Assembly (NCBI RefSeq): GCF_002902985.1
Contig: NZ_CP026167.1
Span: 558,001-622,000 of the forward strand
Length of the DNA: 64,000 nt
Reading direction: 5' to 3'
From: Leclercia sp. LSNIH1
GTDB lineage: Bacteria; Pseudomonadota; Gammaproteobacteria; Enterobacterales; Enterobacteriaceae
Of this stretch, positions 51,153 to 59,526 are shown in pieces. Numbering within the stretch: the stretch's first letter is position 1; every line of letters begins with the position of its first letter. Under the pieces are notes generated by a model. The model did not search any database. It was not told the origin of the DNA and was given only the letters and a program-made list of their open reading frames with translations. A program made the translations under genes and the position numbers.

Positions 51153-52262
51153 TTATTTGGCGGCCGAGGATGAACCGTCGGCGTGCCACTTAAAGACACC
51201 AAACTCAAATCCCTTCAGATCGCCTTTCTCATCCCAGTTCAGCGGCCCAATCACGGTGTTAGCCCCGTGTGCTTTTAAATCTTTAATCAGATCCTGCGGC
51301 GCTTTGCTGCCGGTACGATCCATGGCGGTAGCCAGAGACTGTACGGCGGCATAGGTGATCCAGACGTACGGACCACTCGCATCTTTCTTCTCGGCTTTCA
51401 GGGCGTTAACGATAGCGCTGTTCGCCGGATCCTGGTCATAGCGTTTTGGCATCGTCACCAGCATGCCTTCGCCCGCATCGCCTGCAATGTTCGACAGGGA
51501 GGCGTTACCTACCCCTTCCGGCCCCATAAACTGGGTTTTCAGGCCGATAGCGCGCGCCTGGCGCAGCATCTGCCCCATTTCCGGGTAGTAGCCGCCGTAG
51601 TAGACGAAATCGATGTTCTCTTTTTGCAGACGCGCCAGCAGTGCGGAGAAGTCTTTTTCGCCTGCAGTGATGCCGTCGAAGAAGACCACATTGGCGCCGC
51701 CTTTTTTCAGGCCATCCTGTACAGAGCGGGCCAGCCCTTCGCCGTACTGCTGCTTATCATGAATGATGGCAATACGCTGCGGCTTCACGCTCTCGAGAAT
51801 GTACTTCGCCGCAGTCGGCCCCTGTGAAGAGTCGAGCCCTGCGGTACGCATGATGTACTGATAGCCGCGCTGGGTCAGCTCAGGGTTAGTGGCGCCCGGC
51901 GTGATCATCAGAATGCCTTCATCCTCGTAGATATCGGAGGCAGGCTGGGTGGAGGAAGAGCAGAGATGGCCAATCACATACTGAATGCCATCGTTCACAA
52001 TTTTGTTGGCAACGGCCACGGCCTGTTTCGGGTCGCAGGCATCGTCATATTCCACACCGACCAGTTTGTCGCCTTTTATGCCGCCTTTGGCGTTGATGTC
52101 TTTAATTGCCTGGCGCGCGCCGTTGAACTCCATATCACCCCACTGGGCAACCGGACCGGACAACGCACCTACCACAGCAACTTTAATATCCTCCGCCATG
52201 GCCGCCTGCGAAACTGCCAGTGCAACCATTCCCGCGATCAATGTCTTCGCGTTCCTTTTCAT
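51153..52262 (-). CDS. livK: LivK, periplasmic leucine-specific binding protein
   Basis: A 369-residue periplasmic binding protein, the E. coli LivK length. The start [23 protein letters not shown] is a signal peptide with GGGGA upstream. The mature protein starts [25 protein letters not shown]; the WGDMEFNG form marks LivK, whereas LivJ at 58132-59229 has YGDQEFTG. It delivers leucine to LivHMGF. Lrp and leucine control the operon in E. coli. Upstream 52263-52640 is AT-rich promoter DNA without a gene. Confidence 0.96.
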   Translation of the reverse strand: MKRNAKTLIAGMVALAVSQAAMAEDIKVAVVGALSGPVAQWGDMEFNGARQAIKDINAKGGIKGDKLVGVEYDDACDPKQAVAVANKIVNDGIQYVIGHLCSSSTQPASDIYEDEGILMITPGATNPELTQRGYQYIMRTAGLDSSQGPTAAKYILESVKPQRIAIIHDKQQYGEGLARSVQDGLKKGGANVVFFDGITAGEKDFSALLARLQKENIDFVYYGGYYPEMGQMLRQARAIGLKTQFMGPEGVGNASLSNIAGDAGEGMLVTMPKRYDQDPANSAIVNALKAEKKDASGPYVWITYAAVQSLATAMDRTGSKAPQDLIKDLKAHGANTVIGPLNWDEKGDLKGFEFGVFKWHADGSSSAAK

Positions 52263-52645
52263 TGGTGAATCCCCATTCGTGACGTGATGTATATATTTTG
52301 TTTTATTATGGTTAAAAAGCATTCTGTACTTTTATTAAACAACGCAACTTTTGCTATTGCCTTTAATGGTTTAGCACAGTTTTTTCACAAAAATCAGAGT
52401 AAAATCTCTATATTTCAGGTGATTAAGCAAAGATAATATTCTGAAATCAGGCAGAGATAAACAACTAAAAGTACAAATTGCAGCATAAAATAACGGTACA
52501 AAGAGCGGAATAAAACGCTGCCTTTTAGGTTAATATTCTGCTTATTTTTCGATCCCTGCGTTTTCTGGCTGCACATTTGGCTGCTAAAAAAGTAATCACC
52601 TGGAGAATGGATTGAAAAAGGAGAAGCCGCCAGCAGGATAAATTG

Positions 52646-52668
52646 AGTACACTGCCTGTACTTTTTTT
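52646..52668 (+). terminator. Short hairpin and T-run in the panM leader
   Basis: AGTACA-CTGCC-TGTACT is followed by TTTTTTT, ending 17 bases before the panM start. The stem is only 6 bp, so it may be a weak attenuator or chance. Confidence 0.3.
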
Positions 52669-52685
52669 ACGTGGATAAGCTGCTA

Positions 52686-53078
52686 ATGAAACTGACTATC
52701 GTTCGTCTGGTGACCTTTAGCGACCAGGATCTTATCGATCTTGGCAAAATCTGGCCGGAATACTCCCCCGCCTCCCTCACCGTTGATGATACCCATCGAA
52801 TTTATGCTGCGCGCTTTAACGAGCGGCTGTTAGGCGCGGTGCGCGTCACGCTGAGCGGGACGGAAGGCGCGCTGGACTCCCTGCGCGTGCGTGAAGTCAC
52901 GCGTCGTCGCGGCGTAGGGCAATATCTGGTTGAAGAGGTGGTGCGCGATAACCCGAGCGTAGCCTCGTGGTGGATGGCGGACGTGGGCGTCGAAGACCGC
53001 GGCGTGATGGCGGCCTTTATGCAGGCGCTGGGGTTCGTGGCGCAGCAGGATGGATGGGTCCATCACGGGCAGGAATAA
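52686..53078 (+). CDS. panM: PanM (PanZ), PanD maturation factor
   Basis: A 130-residue GNAT-fold protein, about three residues longer than E. coli PanM. It promotes self-cleavage of the PanD pro-enzyme, so controls beta-alanine and coenzyme A synthesis, and needs acetyl-CoA. Family blocks are WPEYSPASLTVDDTHRIYAARFNERLLGAVRV and VREVTRRRGVGQYLVEEVV (acetyl-CoA loop). The ATG at 52686 is preferred to a GTG five codons upstream by comparison with E. coli MKLTII. In E. coli livJ lies next; here the PTS islet intervenes. Confidence 0.95.
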   Translation: MKLTIVRLVTFSDQDLIDLGKIWPEYSPASLTVDDTHRIYAARFNERLLGAVRVTLSGTEGALDSLRVREVTRRRGVGQYLVEEVVRDNPSVASWWMADVGVEDRGVMAAFMQALGFVAQQDGWVHHGQE

Positions 53079-53086
53079 ACCCGGCC

Positions 53087-53797
53087 TTAATTGTATTTAA
53101 TAAACTCGGTGGCGAATTTAAACCGGTTATAGCGGTGAGTGGCGACCGAGTATTCAAACAGCTTACCGTTATCTAAATAGGCGGTCTGCTCAACGTGAAT
53201 AACCACCTCCGGCTCTGCCAGCTGCAATAGCTGGCTTTGCTGCTCATCAGCTATGGAGGCGGTGATCATCATATGGCTGCTGTGGATCTGATAACCCAGC
53301 GCGTCGGTAATATAGCTATATATGGAGTCCGCCACGTTGGCATAGTTGAGGCCTGGAATAACGTTCACCGGCATAAAGGTTTTTTCGATAATGGCCGGCA
53401 CGTCGTTAATAACCCTGACGCGAAGGATCGAATAGACCATCTCATCGCCGCCAAGCTGGAGCTTTTCCTGCACGTCGGCCGGGGCGGGAATGGCGGAAAA
53501 AGCAATTACTCGCGTTGTTATTGTCTCGCCTGATTCATCACAGCGCGCTTTCGTGCCCTTCAGATGGCTATTAATTGACGAGGTATTAAACGGTAATTTA
53601 ACAAAAGAGCCGAGACCTCTTTTTCTGACGACCAGCCCCTCTTTAACCAGAATATCCAGCGCCTTGGTAATAGTCAGTTCGCTGCAATCAAAAAGCAGTG
53701 CGAATTTCTTTCCTTCCGGCAGCTGGCTATTCTGTGCGTAATAGCCAGAAAGTATTCTTTTTTTAATCTCTTTATATATTGCAAGATACTTCGGCAT
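53087..53797 (-). CDS. GntR-family regulator with UTRA effector domain
   Basis: A 236-residue HutC-subfamily regulator. The N-terminal winged helix (YLAIYKEIKKRILSGYYAQ, then LPEGKKFALLFDCSELTITKALDILVKEGLVVRKRGLGSFV) is followed by a UTRA ligand domain (VYSILRVRVINDVPAIIEKTFMPVNVIPGL ... EYSVATHRYNRFKF). It probably senses a sugar phosphate from the neighbouring PTS operon; that is inference. Start choice is uncertain (ATG at 53797 or GTG at 53806). An inverted repeat 14-35 bases upstream could be its operator. Confidence 0.87.
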   Translation of the reverse strand: MPKYLAIYKEIKKRILSGYYAQNSQLPEGKKFALLFDCSELTITKALDILVKEGLVVRKRGLGSFVKLPFNTSSINSHLKGTKARCDESGETITTRVIAFSAIPAPADVQEKLQLGGDEMVYSILRVRVINDVPAIIEKTFMPVNVIPGLNYANVADSIYSYITDALGYQIHSSHMMITASIADEQQSQLLQLAEPEVVIHVEQTAYLDNGKLFEYSVATHRYNRFKFATEFIKYN

Positions 53798-53810
53798 TCT
53801 GACCACAATA

Positions 53811-53832
53811 CAGACCTATAAACATAGGCCTG
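53811..53832. promoter_or_regulatory. Candidate operator of the islet GntR regulator
   Basis: CAGACCTAT-AAAC-ATAGGCCTG pairs 8 of 9 bases between arms and lies just upstream of the regulator gene. A second looser repeat (CCTGTTAT...AATACAGG, 53829-53850) overlaps its edge. Confidence 0.45.
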
Positions 53833-53862
53833 TTATACTATAAATACAGGTAGATAGAAATC

Positions 53863-54714
53863 TCAACGCCTTATAGATGAGGCCATTCGAACCCAGGTGT
53901 GCCTCTTTCCTCTTACGGCAATCGACAGGCGGTAAATCGCTTCCGGGTCGGCTATTCCCGCGCAGCCAGCATCCCCAAAGCTATGGATGTCGCTGCCGCA
54001 GCGCTTGCTGGCAAGACCAATCTGGCTCACCGTTGCGCCGTCTGCCCCCTCCTGACTGGTACTGATGGTGGTGATAGCCAGCGCACCCGCCAGGTGTACG
54101 GCATCAACGATCGCGCTCACCTCCCCCTCACGGCTCCCCTGACAGGTTCCTGGTGCGGGGATCACTACCGCGTGGGCGCCCGCCGCCGCGTACTCCGCAT
54201 ATTCCGCCGCCGCCATCAGCCCCCGGGCGCTGAACTTTGCCACCATGATAAAGCCAGGGAAGTGCGCCTTCGCAAGGCTTATCGCCTGAAGCATGCTGTG
54301 CCGATCCACCCCCGGCTTGTCGTAGCCGGTCAGGCAGAGGAAATCCGCACCCTGCACCTGTTCAAGCGCGTGCCGCGACAGGCTGCGCGGGTTATCGGCG
54401 TCGTTTTCGGGCGTCACCTCAAGGCTGACGCCCACCAGCCTGCCGGTAAGGGCTTTGACCTGCTCAATTCCCCCCGCCACGGGCGCTCCGGCGACCACAT
54501 GGGTGGCGGTATTGTATCCCTTGAGCAGAACCATATCGGCACCAAACGCCGCCACCAGCTCGGCATTGGTGACGTCCGGGTAGAGTGGCGGGGTTTCCGC
54601 CGCCACTTCGGCGAGCACGACCCGCCCCTCAGAGGCGCGAATAGCCGCCACTAACTCTTCTGCTTCAGACTGACGCTGAAAATCGGATGCCCGACAATTT
54701 AATATCCGTTTCAT
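53863..54714 (-). CDS. Predicted TIM-barrel protein of unknown function (DUF7916-like)
   Basis: A 283-residue cytoplasmic protein without membrane segments. Alternating beta/alpha blocks suggest a TIM barrel: RVVLAEVAAETPPLYPDVTNAELVAAFGADMVLLKGY, VGVSLEVTPEN, ADFLCLTGYDKPG, GFIMVAKFSARGLMAAAEYAEYAAAGAHAVVIPAPGTCQG and the C-terminal GDAGCAGIADPEAIYRLSIAVRG. I recall relatives labelled DUF7916 or PEP-phosphonomutase-like next to PTS genes, but cannot confirm. The KGY and AKF lysines could support an aldolase, which is speculation. It starts 4 bases after the oxidoreductase, so the two are co-transcribed. Confidence 0.75.
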   Translation of the reverse strand: MKRILNCRASDFQRQSEAEELVAAIRASEGRVVLAEVAAETPPLYPDVTNAELVAAFGADMVLLKGYNTATHVVAGAPVAGGIEQVKALTGRLVGVSLEVTPENDADNPRSLSRHALEQVQGADFLCLTGYDKPGVDRHSMLQAISLAKAHFPGFIMVAKFSARGLMAAAEYAEYAAAGAHAVVIPAPGTCQGSREGEVSAIVDAVHLAGALAITTISTSQEGADGATVSQIGLASKRCGSDIHSFGDAGCAGIADPEAIYRLSIAVRGKRHTWVRMASSIRR

Positions 54715-54718
54715 AGTA

Positions 54719-55753
54719 TTAATCCAAATCGATAACGAAAGGCGTGGCGCGACTAAAACCGCCCTCAAGTATTTCCAGGTTGGTCAACATATCCTGCTCG
54801 CTGACGTAATTGGCGGCACCGTTCATTATGGTGTCGTAGAGCGCGTCATACACCCGGCCATAATCGCCGCGCACCGCAGGCACCTCGCGCTTAACCGTCT
54901 GCTGCTCCTCATTCAGATATTCAATAATGCCCGGCTGGTTATTGGCACAAAATGTCGGGTGGTCCGGCATGATATTCTCTTTCAGGTAACTCTCCTGCTG
55001 GTCGATCTGCATCTGAATAAAGGAGCCGCGGGTGCCGTGAACGATAAATCGCGGATAGGGCGTCATCACCAGATGGCTGGTTTTAATGATCGCCTTCAGG
55101 TCGTCGTAATAGAGCTGGGCTTCAAAGGTATCGTCGGGATTTTGCTTCAGCCGCAGGCTACGGATGTCATAGGCTACCTGGCGCGGCCGGCCAAACAGCG
55201 CCAGCATCTGGTCAAGGGTGTGGATCCCAAGGCCATAAAATGCGCCGTTGAAGGGGTGGTTAACCTGCGGCTGCGCCTCGGGGCGGAAATAGTCGAAGTG
55301 GCTCTCAATTTCCACGATATCCCCGAGCAGGCCGCTCTTAATTACCTGCTGCACGGTCAGGAAACAGGAGTCGAAGCGGCGGTTCTGAAACGGCGTGACG
55401 GTGACGCCGTGCTGCTTCGCCAGCGCCAGCAGCGTCTTCGCCTCGTCCAGCGTGGTGGTGAACGGCTTCTCGACCATGACGTTTTTGCCGTGCTCGATAC
55501 AGGCCTTTGCCCAGGAATAGTGGCTGTCCGGGTGGGTGCAGATAACCACCAGGCGGATGGTGTCATCCGTAAGGATCTCGTTAACGTCACGGGTAAAAGT
55601 AATTCCGCGGTATTGCGGCCGGGACTCAATCTCCGGCTTAGCGACAATATCGTAAATCGTTTTCACACGATATTTATCGTTGCGGATCAGGACGTAGGGC
55701 AAATGGTAGCGGGTAGCACTTTTACCAAAGCCAATAAATGCGCAATTAATCAT
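54719..55753 (-). CDS. YhhX-like Gfo/Idh/MocA oxidoreductase of the PTS islet
   Basis: A 344-residue NAD(P)-dependent dehydrogenase-like protein. It closely parallels YhhX (37284-38321): CAFIGFGKSATRYHLPYVL, VEKPFTTTLDEAKTLLALA, TPFQNRRFDSCFLT, EIESHFDYFRPEA and YGLGIHTLDQMLALFGRP all align without long gaps. The EKP lysine and the GIHTLDQ histidine are intact. It likely acts on a sugar or sugar acid derivative brought in by the adjacent PTS; the substrate is not known. It lies 9 bp after the EIICB gene. Confidence 0.88.
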   Translation of the reverse strand: MINCAFIGFGKSATRYHLPYVLIRNDKYRVKTIYDIVAKPEIESRPQYRGITFTRDVNEILTDDTIRLVVICTHPDSHYSWAKACIEHGKNVMVEKPFTTTLDEAKTLLALAKQHGVTVTPFQNRRFDSCFLTVQQVIKSGLLGDIVEIESHFDYFRPEAQPQVNHPFNGAFYGLGIHTLDQMLALFGRPRQVAYDIRSLRLKQNPDDTFEAQLYYDDLKAIIKTSHLVMTPYPRFIVHGTRGSFIQMQIDQQESYLKENIMPDHPTFCANNQPGIIEYLNEEQQTVKREVPAVRGDYGRVYDALYDTIMNGAANYVSEQDMLTNLEILEGGFSRATPFVIDLD

Positions 55754-55762
55754 ATAACTTCC

Positions 55763-57463
55763 TTATTTTAACAACGTGACGGCATGCTCAATGAGCGCCT
55801 GACCATCCATATTTGAAAAATGCTGCGGGTTAACCCGCGCCACGAGGCAGCGATCTCCTGCCGTTTCCCGAACGTTGCTTTCCATATAGGTAAGCTGCGG
55901 CGAGAGGAGTATCAGGTCAGCTTTTTGCACGGTTTCTTCGAGGTTGCCGATATGGGTGGCGCTAATCGACGCGGTACAGTGGATGCTCTCTGCATATTGC
56001 CGCATCTTTTTTGCCACCAGCGAGGTGGACATGCCCTCGTTACACACCAGCACGATGGTTTTATTGTCCAGCGGGTGGGCCTCGCCCTCGCGCAGCGGCT
56101 GCGCGATTGCCGGTTCTGGCTGAGGATCTGCTGGCGGCGTCGTGGCGATGGTCTCGATGACCTGCTGCGCTTTTTTCGCGCTGATTGAGCGCTCATAGGC
56201 CAGCAGGAAGGGAAGGTAAATCACGACCCCAACCCCAATCAGGATAATTTGCAGCACCACGTTGCGCAGATCGCCCCCCGATCCCAGCCAGCCGGAAAGC
56301 AAAGGCGGTACCGACCAGGGCACGTAGGCGACAATATGCGATACCCAGCCCCAGGCGGTGGCGTAATAGGCGATGATAAAGTTTATCTGCGGGTAGAAAA
56401 TAAACGGGATCATCATCAGCGGGTTGAGGATCACCGGTAGGCCAAAAATCACCGGCTCGTTGATATTAAACACCCCAGGGGCAATCACCGTTCTGGCGAA
56501 CTTTTTATGGCTGCTCATGCGGCTGCGCAGCAGGATCGCCAGCAACAGCGCCAGCGTTGAACCCGTTCCGCCCATGTGACCATACAGGTCGCGAAACGGC
56601 AGCACGATAATGTGCGGCGGCGGCAGGCCAGCGGCGAAGGCGGCCATGTTCTCCTGCATGGCGACCAGCAGCGGCGGCTCCAGTACCGGGTTGATAATAC
56701 CTGAGGGATGAATACCCAGCGAAAACAGCAAGTTCGTCAGGGTGGTTAAGGTAATAAAGCCCGGCAGGCTGGTGGTCAGATGGACCAGCGGCTTTTGCAC
56801 CAGGGTCTGGATCAGCGCAAACAGCTCGGTATGCGTCAGGCTGGTAATGGCAAAGGTGGCGACGGAGAAGAAAGCCACGGTGATCATGATGGCAGACAGG
56901 GCGTTAAACGACTGCTGCACCATAGGAGGCACCTCCTCTCCCAGCGAGATCCGCAGCGCCGGGGAGCCGGAGATCTTCAGAAAAATGCTGGTAGAGAGAA
57001 AGGCGCACAGAATCGCCAGAAATACCCCACCCGCGTTGGTCTGCGCGTAGGGCACCACGCCCGTCACACTCACCGTCTCGCCGGTGGCAGCGGTAACGGA
57101 GGCGGTGACCGGCATCAGCACAAAAAAGCAGGCCAGCGAAACCATCGCGGCAATGATCGGGCTTTCGAACTTACGCTTGCTGGCCAGCGAATAGGCCACC
57201 AGCACCGCCAGCATAATGGACAAAATGTTCATGGTGCCGTTCAGCGCCCGCTCGCCGATCCCCCGCCACTGCACCATGGTGTCGGCAGAGAGCACGTGAC
57301 GCATAAAGCCGTTGGTATCAAGAAAGACGTAGTTGACCATAATAAAAAGCCCGGCCAACACTAAAAACGGGATAGCGATAATAAAGCTGTCGCGCAGGCT
57401 GCGCAGATGCACCTGGCCAGCCAGTTTTTGCGAAAAACCGGCTATCGTATCTAAAACCGTCAT
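55763..57463 (-). CDS. Lac-family PTS permease, fused EIIC-EIIB
   Basis: A 566-residue permease in the EIIC-EIIB order of lactose-type LacE. The EIIC part (about 1-425) has ten or so membrane segments and the blocks LGIHPSGIINPVLEPPLL, GGTGSTLALLLAILL and FNINEPVIFGLPVILNP. A Pro/Ala-rich linker (about 435-460) leads to EIIB with the phosphocysteine Cys474 in IVLVCNEGMSTSLVAKKM. It should import and phosphorylate a disaccharide or glycoside; specificity cannot be read from sequence. Its ATG overlaps the stop of a shortened EIIA gene. Confidence 0.9.
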   Translation of the reverse strand: MTVLDTIAGFSQKLAGQVHLRSLRDSFIIAIPFLVLAGLFIMVNYVFLDTNGFMRHVLSADTMVQWRGIGERALNGTMNILSIMLAVLVAYSLASKRKFESPIIAAMVSLACFFVLMPVTASVTAATGETVSVTGVVPYAQTNAGGVFLAILCAFLSTSIFLKISGSPALRISLGEEVPPMVQQSFNALSAIMITVAFFSVATFAITSLTHTELFALIQTLVQKPLVHLTTSLPGFITLTTLTNLLFSLGIHPSGIINPVLEPPLLVAMQENMAAFAAGLPPPHIIVLPFRDLYGHMGGTGSTLALLLAILLRSRMSSHKKFARTVIAPGVFNINEPVIFGLPVILNPLMMIPFIFYPQINFIIAYYATAWGWVSHIVAYVPWSVPPLLSGWLGSGGDLRNVVLQIILIGVGVVIYLPFLLAYERSISAKKAQQVIETIATTPPADPQPEPAIAQPLREGEAHPLDNKTIVLVCNEGMSTSLVAKKMRQYAESIHCTASISATHIGNLEETVQKADLILLSPQLTYMESNVRETAGDRCLVARVNPQHFSNMDGQALIEHAVTLLK

Positions 57464-57633
57464 GATCTGCCTTCCGCTCTGTTCTGGTGGACCTTTTTCG
57501 CCCCGGCTAACAGACGCTGCACCTGATCATGATCCTGTCGTTTCGCCCCCTGAAGCGCAGCGAAAGCCAGGCTGTTGCAGCTGCCGGCATGGGTAATCAG
57601 CCCCGTAATCATTCCTTCGTAATTTTCTGGCAT
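57460..57633 (-). CDS. Shortened Lac/Cel-type PTS EIIA, lacking its active histidine
   Basis: A 57-residue protein (start MPENYEGMITG, GGGAG upstream). It matches the first two helices of ChbA/LacF-type EIIA: GLITHAGSCNSLAFAALQGAKRQDHDQVQRLLAGAKK resembles ChbA GLIINSGQARSLAYAALKQAKQGDF. Normal EIIA has about 105-115 residues and a third helix with the phosphorylated histidine (VHAQDHLM); here the frame stops before it. The stop overlaps the EIICB ATG (ATGA). It could be a decayed EIIA or an adapter; a donor EIIA from elsewhere would be needed. Confidence 0.7.
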   Translation of the reverse strand: MPENYEGMITGLITHAGSCNSLAFAALQGAKRQDHDQVQRLLAGAKKVHQNRAEGRS

Positions 57634-58094
57634 AGGTATTCTCCCTTTATGCAAAACCCCTGTTTTTGTGCAGAGCGGCAATAAGTTATTCGCGGATAAA
57701 TGCCATTTGGGCGCAGGCGGGCCAAACGCTATCGGCAAAGCGATATTGTCTATTATCCTCAGCAATTATTTATTGTCGTAATAAGCGGCAAATATAAGAC
57801 TTTAACAGAAAAATATTTAAAGCGCAGTTGCACGCCGTAGCGGTCGTCGGAATCATTGCCGTCGCGCTGCAAGTTATATACATCCGATTGTATTAACGAG
57901 CTGTATATATCAAAATAAATTTTTAAAGTTATCCATATATAAAACGTTATCCATCAGCCTGCAATAGCGACATATTAAAACTATATAGTTTTAAAAAATA
58001 AGGTATATGATCACATTTTATGAGATTAGAAAGAGGGAATAGCAGCGAGCACTAAGCGGCGGGGATGATGCCAGAGGAGAGAATTCGAGAAGAT
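57634..58094. promoter_or_regulatory. AT-rich control region of the PTS islet
   Basis: About 460 bp without a convincing gene, far more AT-rich than its surroundings. It contains a perfect 20-bp palindrome TTAAAACTATATAGTTTTAA at 57975-57994 and several ATATA runs. It should hold the promoter of the EIIA-EIICB-oxidoreductase operon. No specific regulator site was recognised. Confidence 0.5.
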
Positions 58095-58126
58095 AAGAAA
58101 AGGGCGAGCGTTTCATCGCTCGCCCT
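58095..58126 (-). terminator. Rho-independent terminator of livJ
   Basis: On the - strand AGGGCGAGCG-ATGAAA-CGCTCGCCCT is followed by TTTCTTATCTT, 5 bp after the livJ stop. Confidence 0.9.
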
Positions 58127-58131
58127 GAGGA

Positions 58132-59229
58132 TTATTTGGCGTCGGTCGCCGTACCGTTGGCATGCCAGTCAAACACGCCGAATTCAAAGCCTTTCAGGTC
58201 GCCTTTCTCATCCCAGGAGAGCGGCCCCATTACGGTTTCAACGGAGTTCGCTTTCAGCCAGGTAGCGATGTCAGCCGGTTCAGCGGACTGATTCAGGCCC
58301 GCCTGCAGGGTTTGCAGCGCCGCGTAGGTGGTCCAGACGAAGGCACCGCTTGGATCCTGTTTCTTCGCCTTGATGGCGTCTACGATCGGTTTGTTGGCAG
58401 GAACCTGGTCGTAGTTCTTCGGCTTGGTCACCAGCAGGCCTTCAGCAGATTCACCGGCGATGTTAGACAGGGAGACGTTCGCCACCCCTTCCGGACCCAT
58501 GAACTGCGTTTTCAGACCGGCAGCGCGAGACTGACGCAGGATCTGGCCCATCTCCGGGTGATAACCCCCGTAGTAAACGAAATCGATGTTCTCTTTCTTC
58601 AGGCGCGCCACCAGAGTAGAGAAATCTTTCTCACCGGCAGTGATACCGTCGAAGAAGACCACGTTAGCGTTCGCTTTTTTCAGGTTGTCCTGCACGGAAC
58701 GCGCCAGGCCTTCACCGTACTGCTGCTTGTCATGGACAATGGCGATACGCTTCGGCTTCACTTTCTCAACGATATATTTCGCTGCGGTTGGGCCCTGGTC
58801 AGAGTCCAGCCCGGTGGTACGCATGACCATCTTATAGCCACGGGAGGTCAGCTCCGGCGCGGTAGCCGCTGGGGTGATCATCAGAATGCCTTCGTCTTCG
58901 TAGATGTCAGACGCGGGCTGCGTGGAAGAGGAGCAGAGGTGGCCGATAACGTATTTGATGCCGTCATTCACCACTTTGTTGGCAATCGCAACCGCTTGTT
59001 TCGGGTCGCAGGCATCATCATATTTTACGATCTGCAGTTTTTCGCCTTTGATGCCGCCCTTGGCATTAATGTCGGCAACTGCCTGCTCTGCACCAGTGAA
59101 TTCCTGGTCGCCGTACTGGGCTACCGGACCGGACATTGCGCCGACAACGGCCACTTTGATATCAGCCTGAGCGGTGCCGAAAGCCAACGCGATACATCCT
59201 GCCAGTAAGGCTTTACCCTTCATATTCAT
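58132..59229 (-). CDS. livJ: LivJ, periplasmic Leu/Ile/Val-binding protein
   Basis: A 365-residue periplasmic binding protein, two residues shorter than E. coli LivJ through the signal peptide ([22 protein letters not shown]). The mature part begins [29 protein letters not shown]. It binds leucine, isoleucine and valine (and some others) for LivHMGF. GGGGA lies 8 bases before the ATG at 59229; a second ATG two codons later is possible. It stands alone with its own terminator and promoter region, next to rpoH as in E. coli. Confidence 0.97.
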   Translation of the reverse strand: MNMKGKALLAGCIALAFGTAQADIKVAVVGAMSGPVAQYGDQEFTGAEQAVADINAKGGIKGEKLQIVKYDDACDPKQAVAIANKVVNDGIKYVIGHLCSSSTQPASDIYEDEGILMITPAATAPELTSRGYKMVMRTTGLDSDQGPTAAKYIVEKVKPKRIAIVHDKQQYGEGLARSVQDNLKKANANVVFFDGITAGEKDFSTLVARLKKENIDFVYYGGYHPEMGQILRQSRAAGLKTQFMGPEGVANVSLSNIAGESAEGLLVTKPKNYDQVPANKPIVDAIKAKKQDPSGAFVWTTYAALQTLQAGLNQSAEPADIATWLKANSVETVMGPLSWDEKGDLKGFEFGVFDWHANGTATDAK

Positions 59230-59470
59230 CCTGAGAATCCCCATTGTGATGGTTATTGTGTTTGTTGTGATGTTGTTTTTTGGCGCTTTATTTCAATTAT
59301 GCGTCTGCCGTGCGCGCCTTTTCAGCATACTCTGCTAAAACATACCCCATTTTTATCGAATTGGAATAGCTATTTTGTAATGTATATAAGGTAAGCGAGG
59401 CTTTAACGAGTCAGCACACGGCATCAGGTAACTGTTTGCCAGGAGGGGAGTATTTGCCAGTACGGGCGCT

Positions 59471-59506
59471 AAAAAAACAAAACCCCCGAATTTGCATTCG
59501 AGGGTT
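59471..59506 (-). terminator. Rho-independent terminator of rpoH
   Basis: On the - strand AACCCTCGAA-TGCAAA-TTCGGGGGTT followed by TTGTTTTTTT, 20 bp after rpoH. One mismatch lies in the stem. The rest of 59230-59470 is the livJ promoter region. Confidence 0.88.
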
Positions 59507-59526
59507 ATCGGGTAACTTCGCGAGGA

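Noticed and set aside
57460-57765. 101-codon EIIA with a longer N-terminus
   Set aside because: The upstream 44 codons have no EIIA similarity, and GGGAG precedes the internal ATG at 57633.
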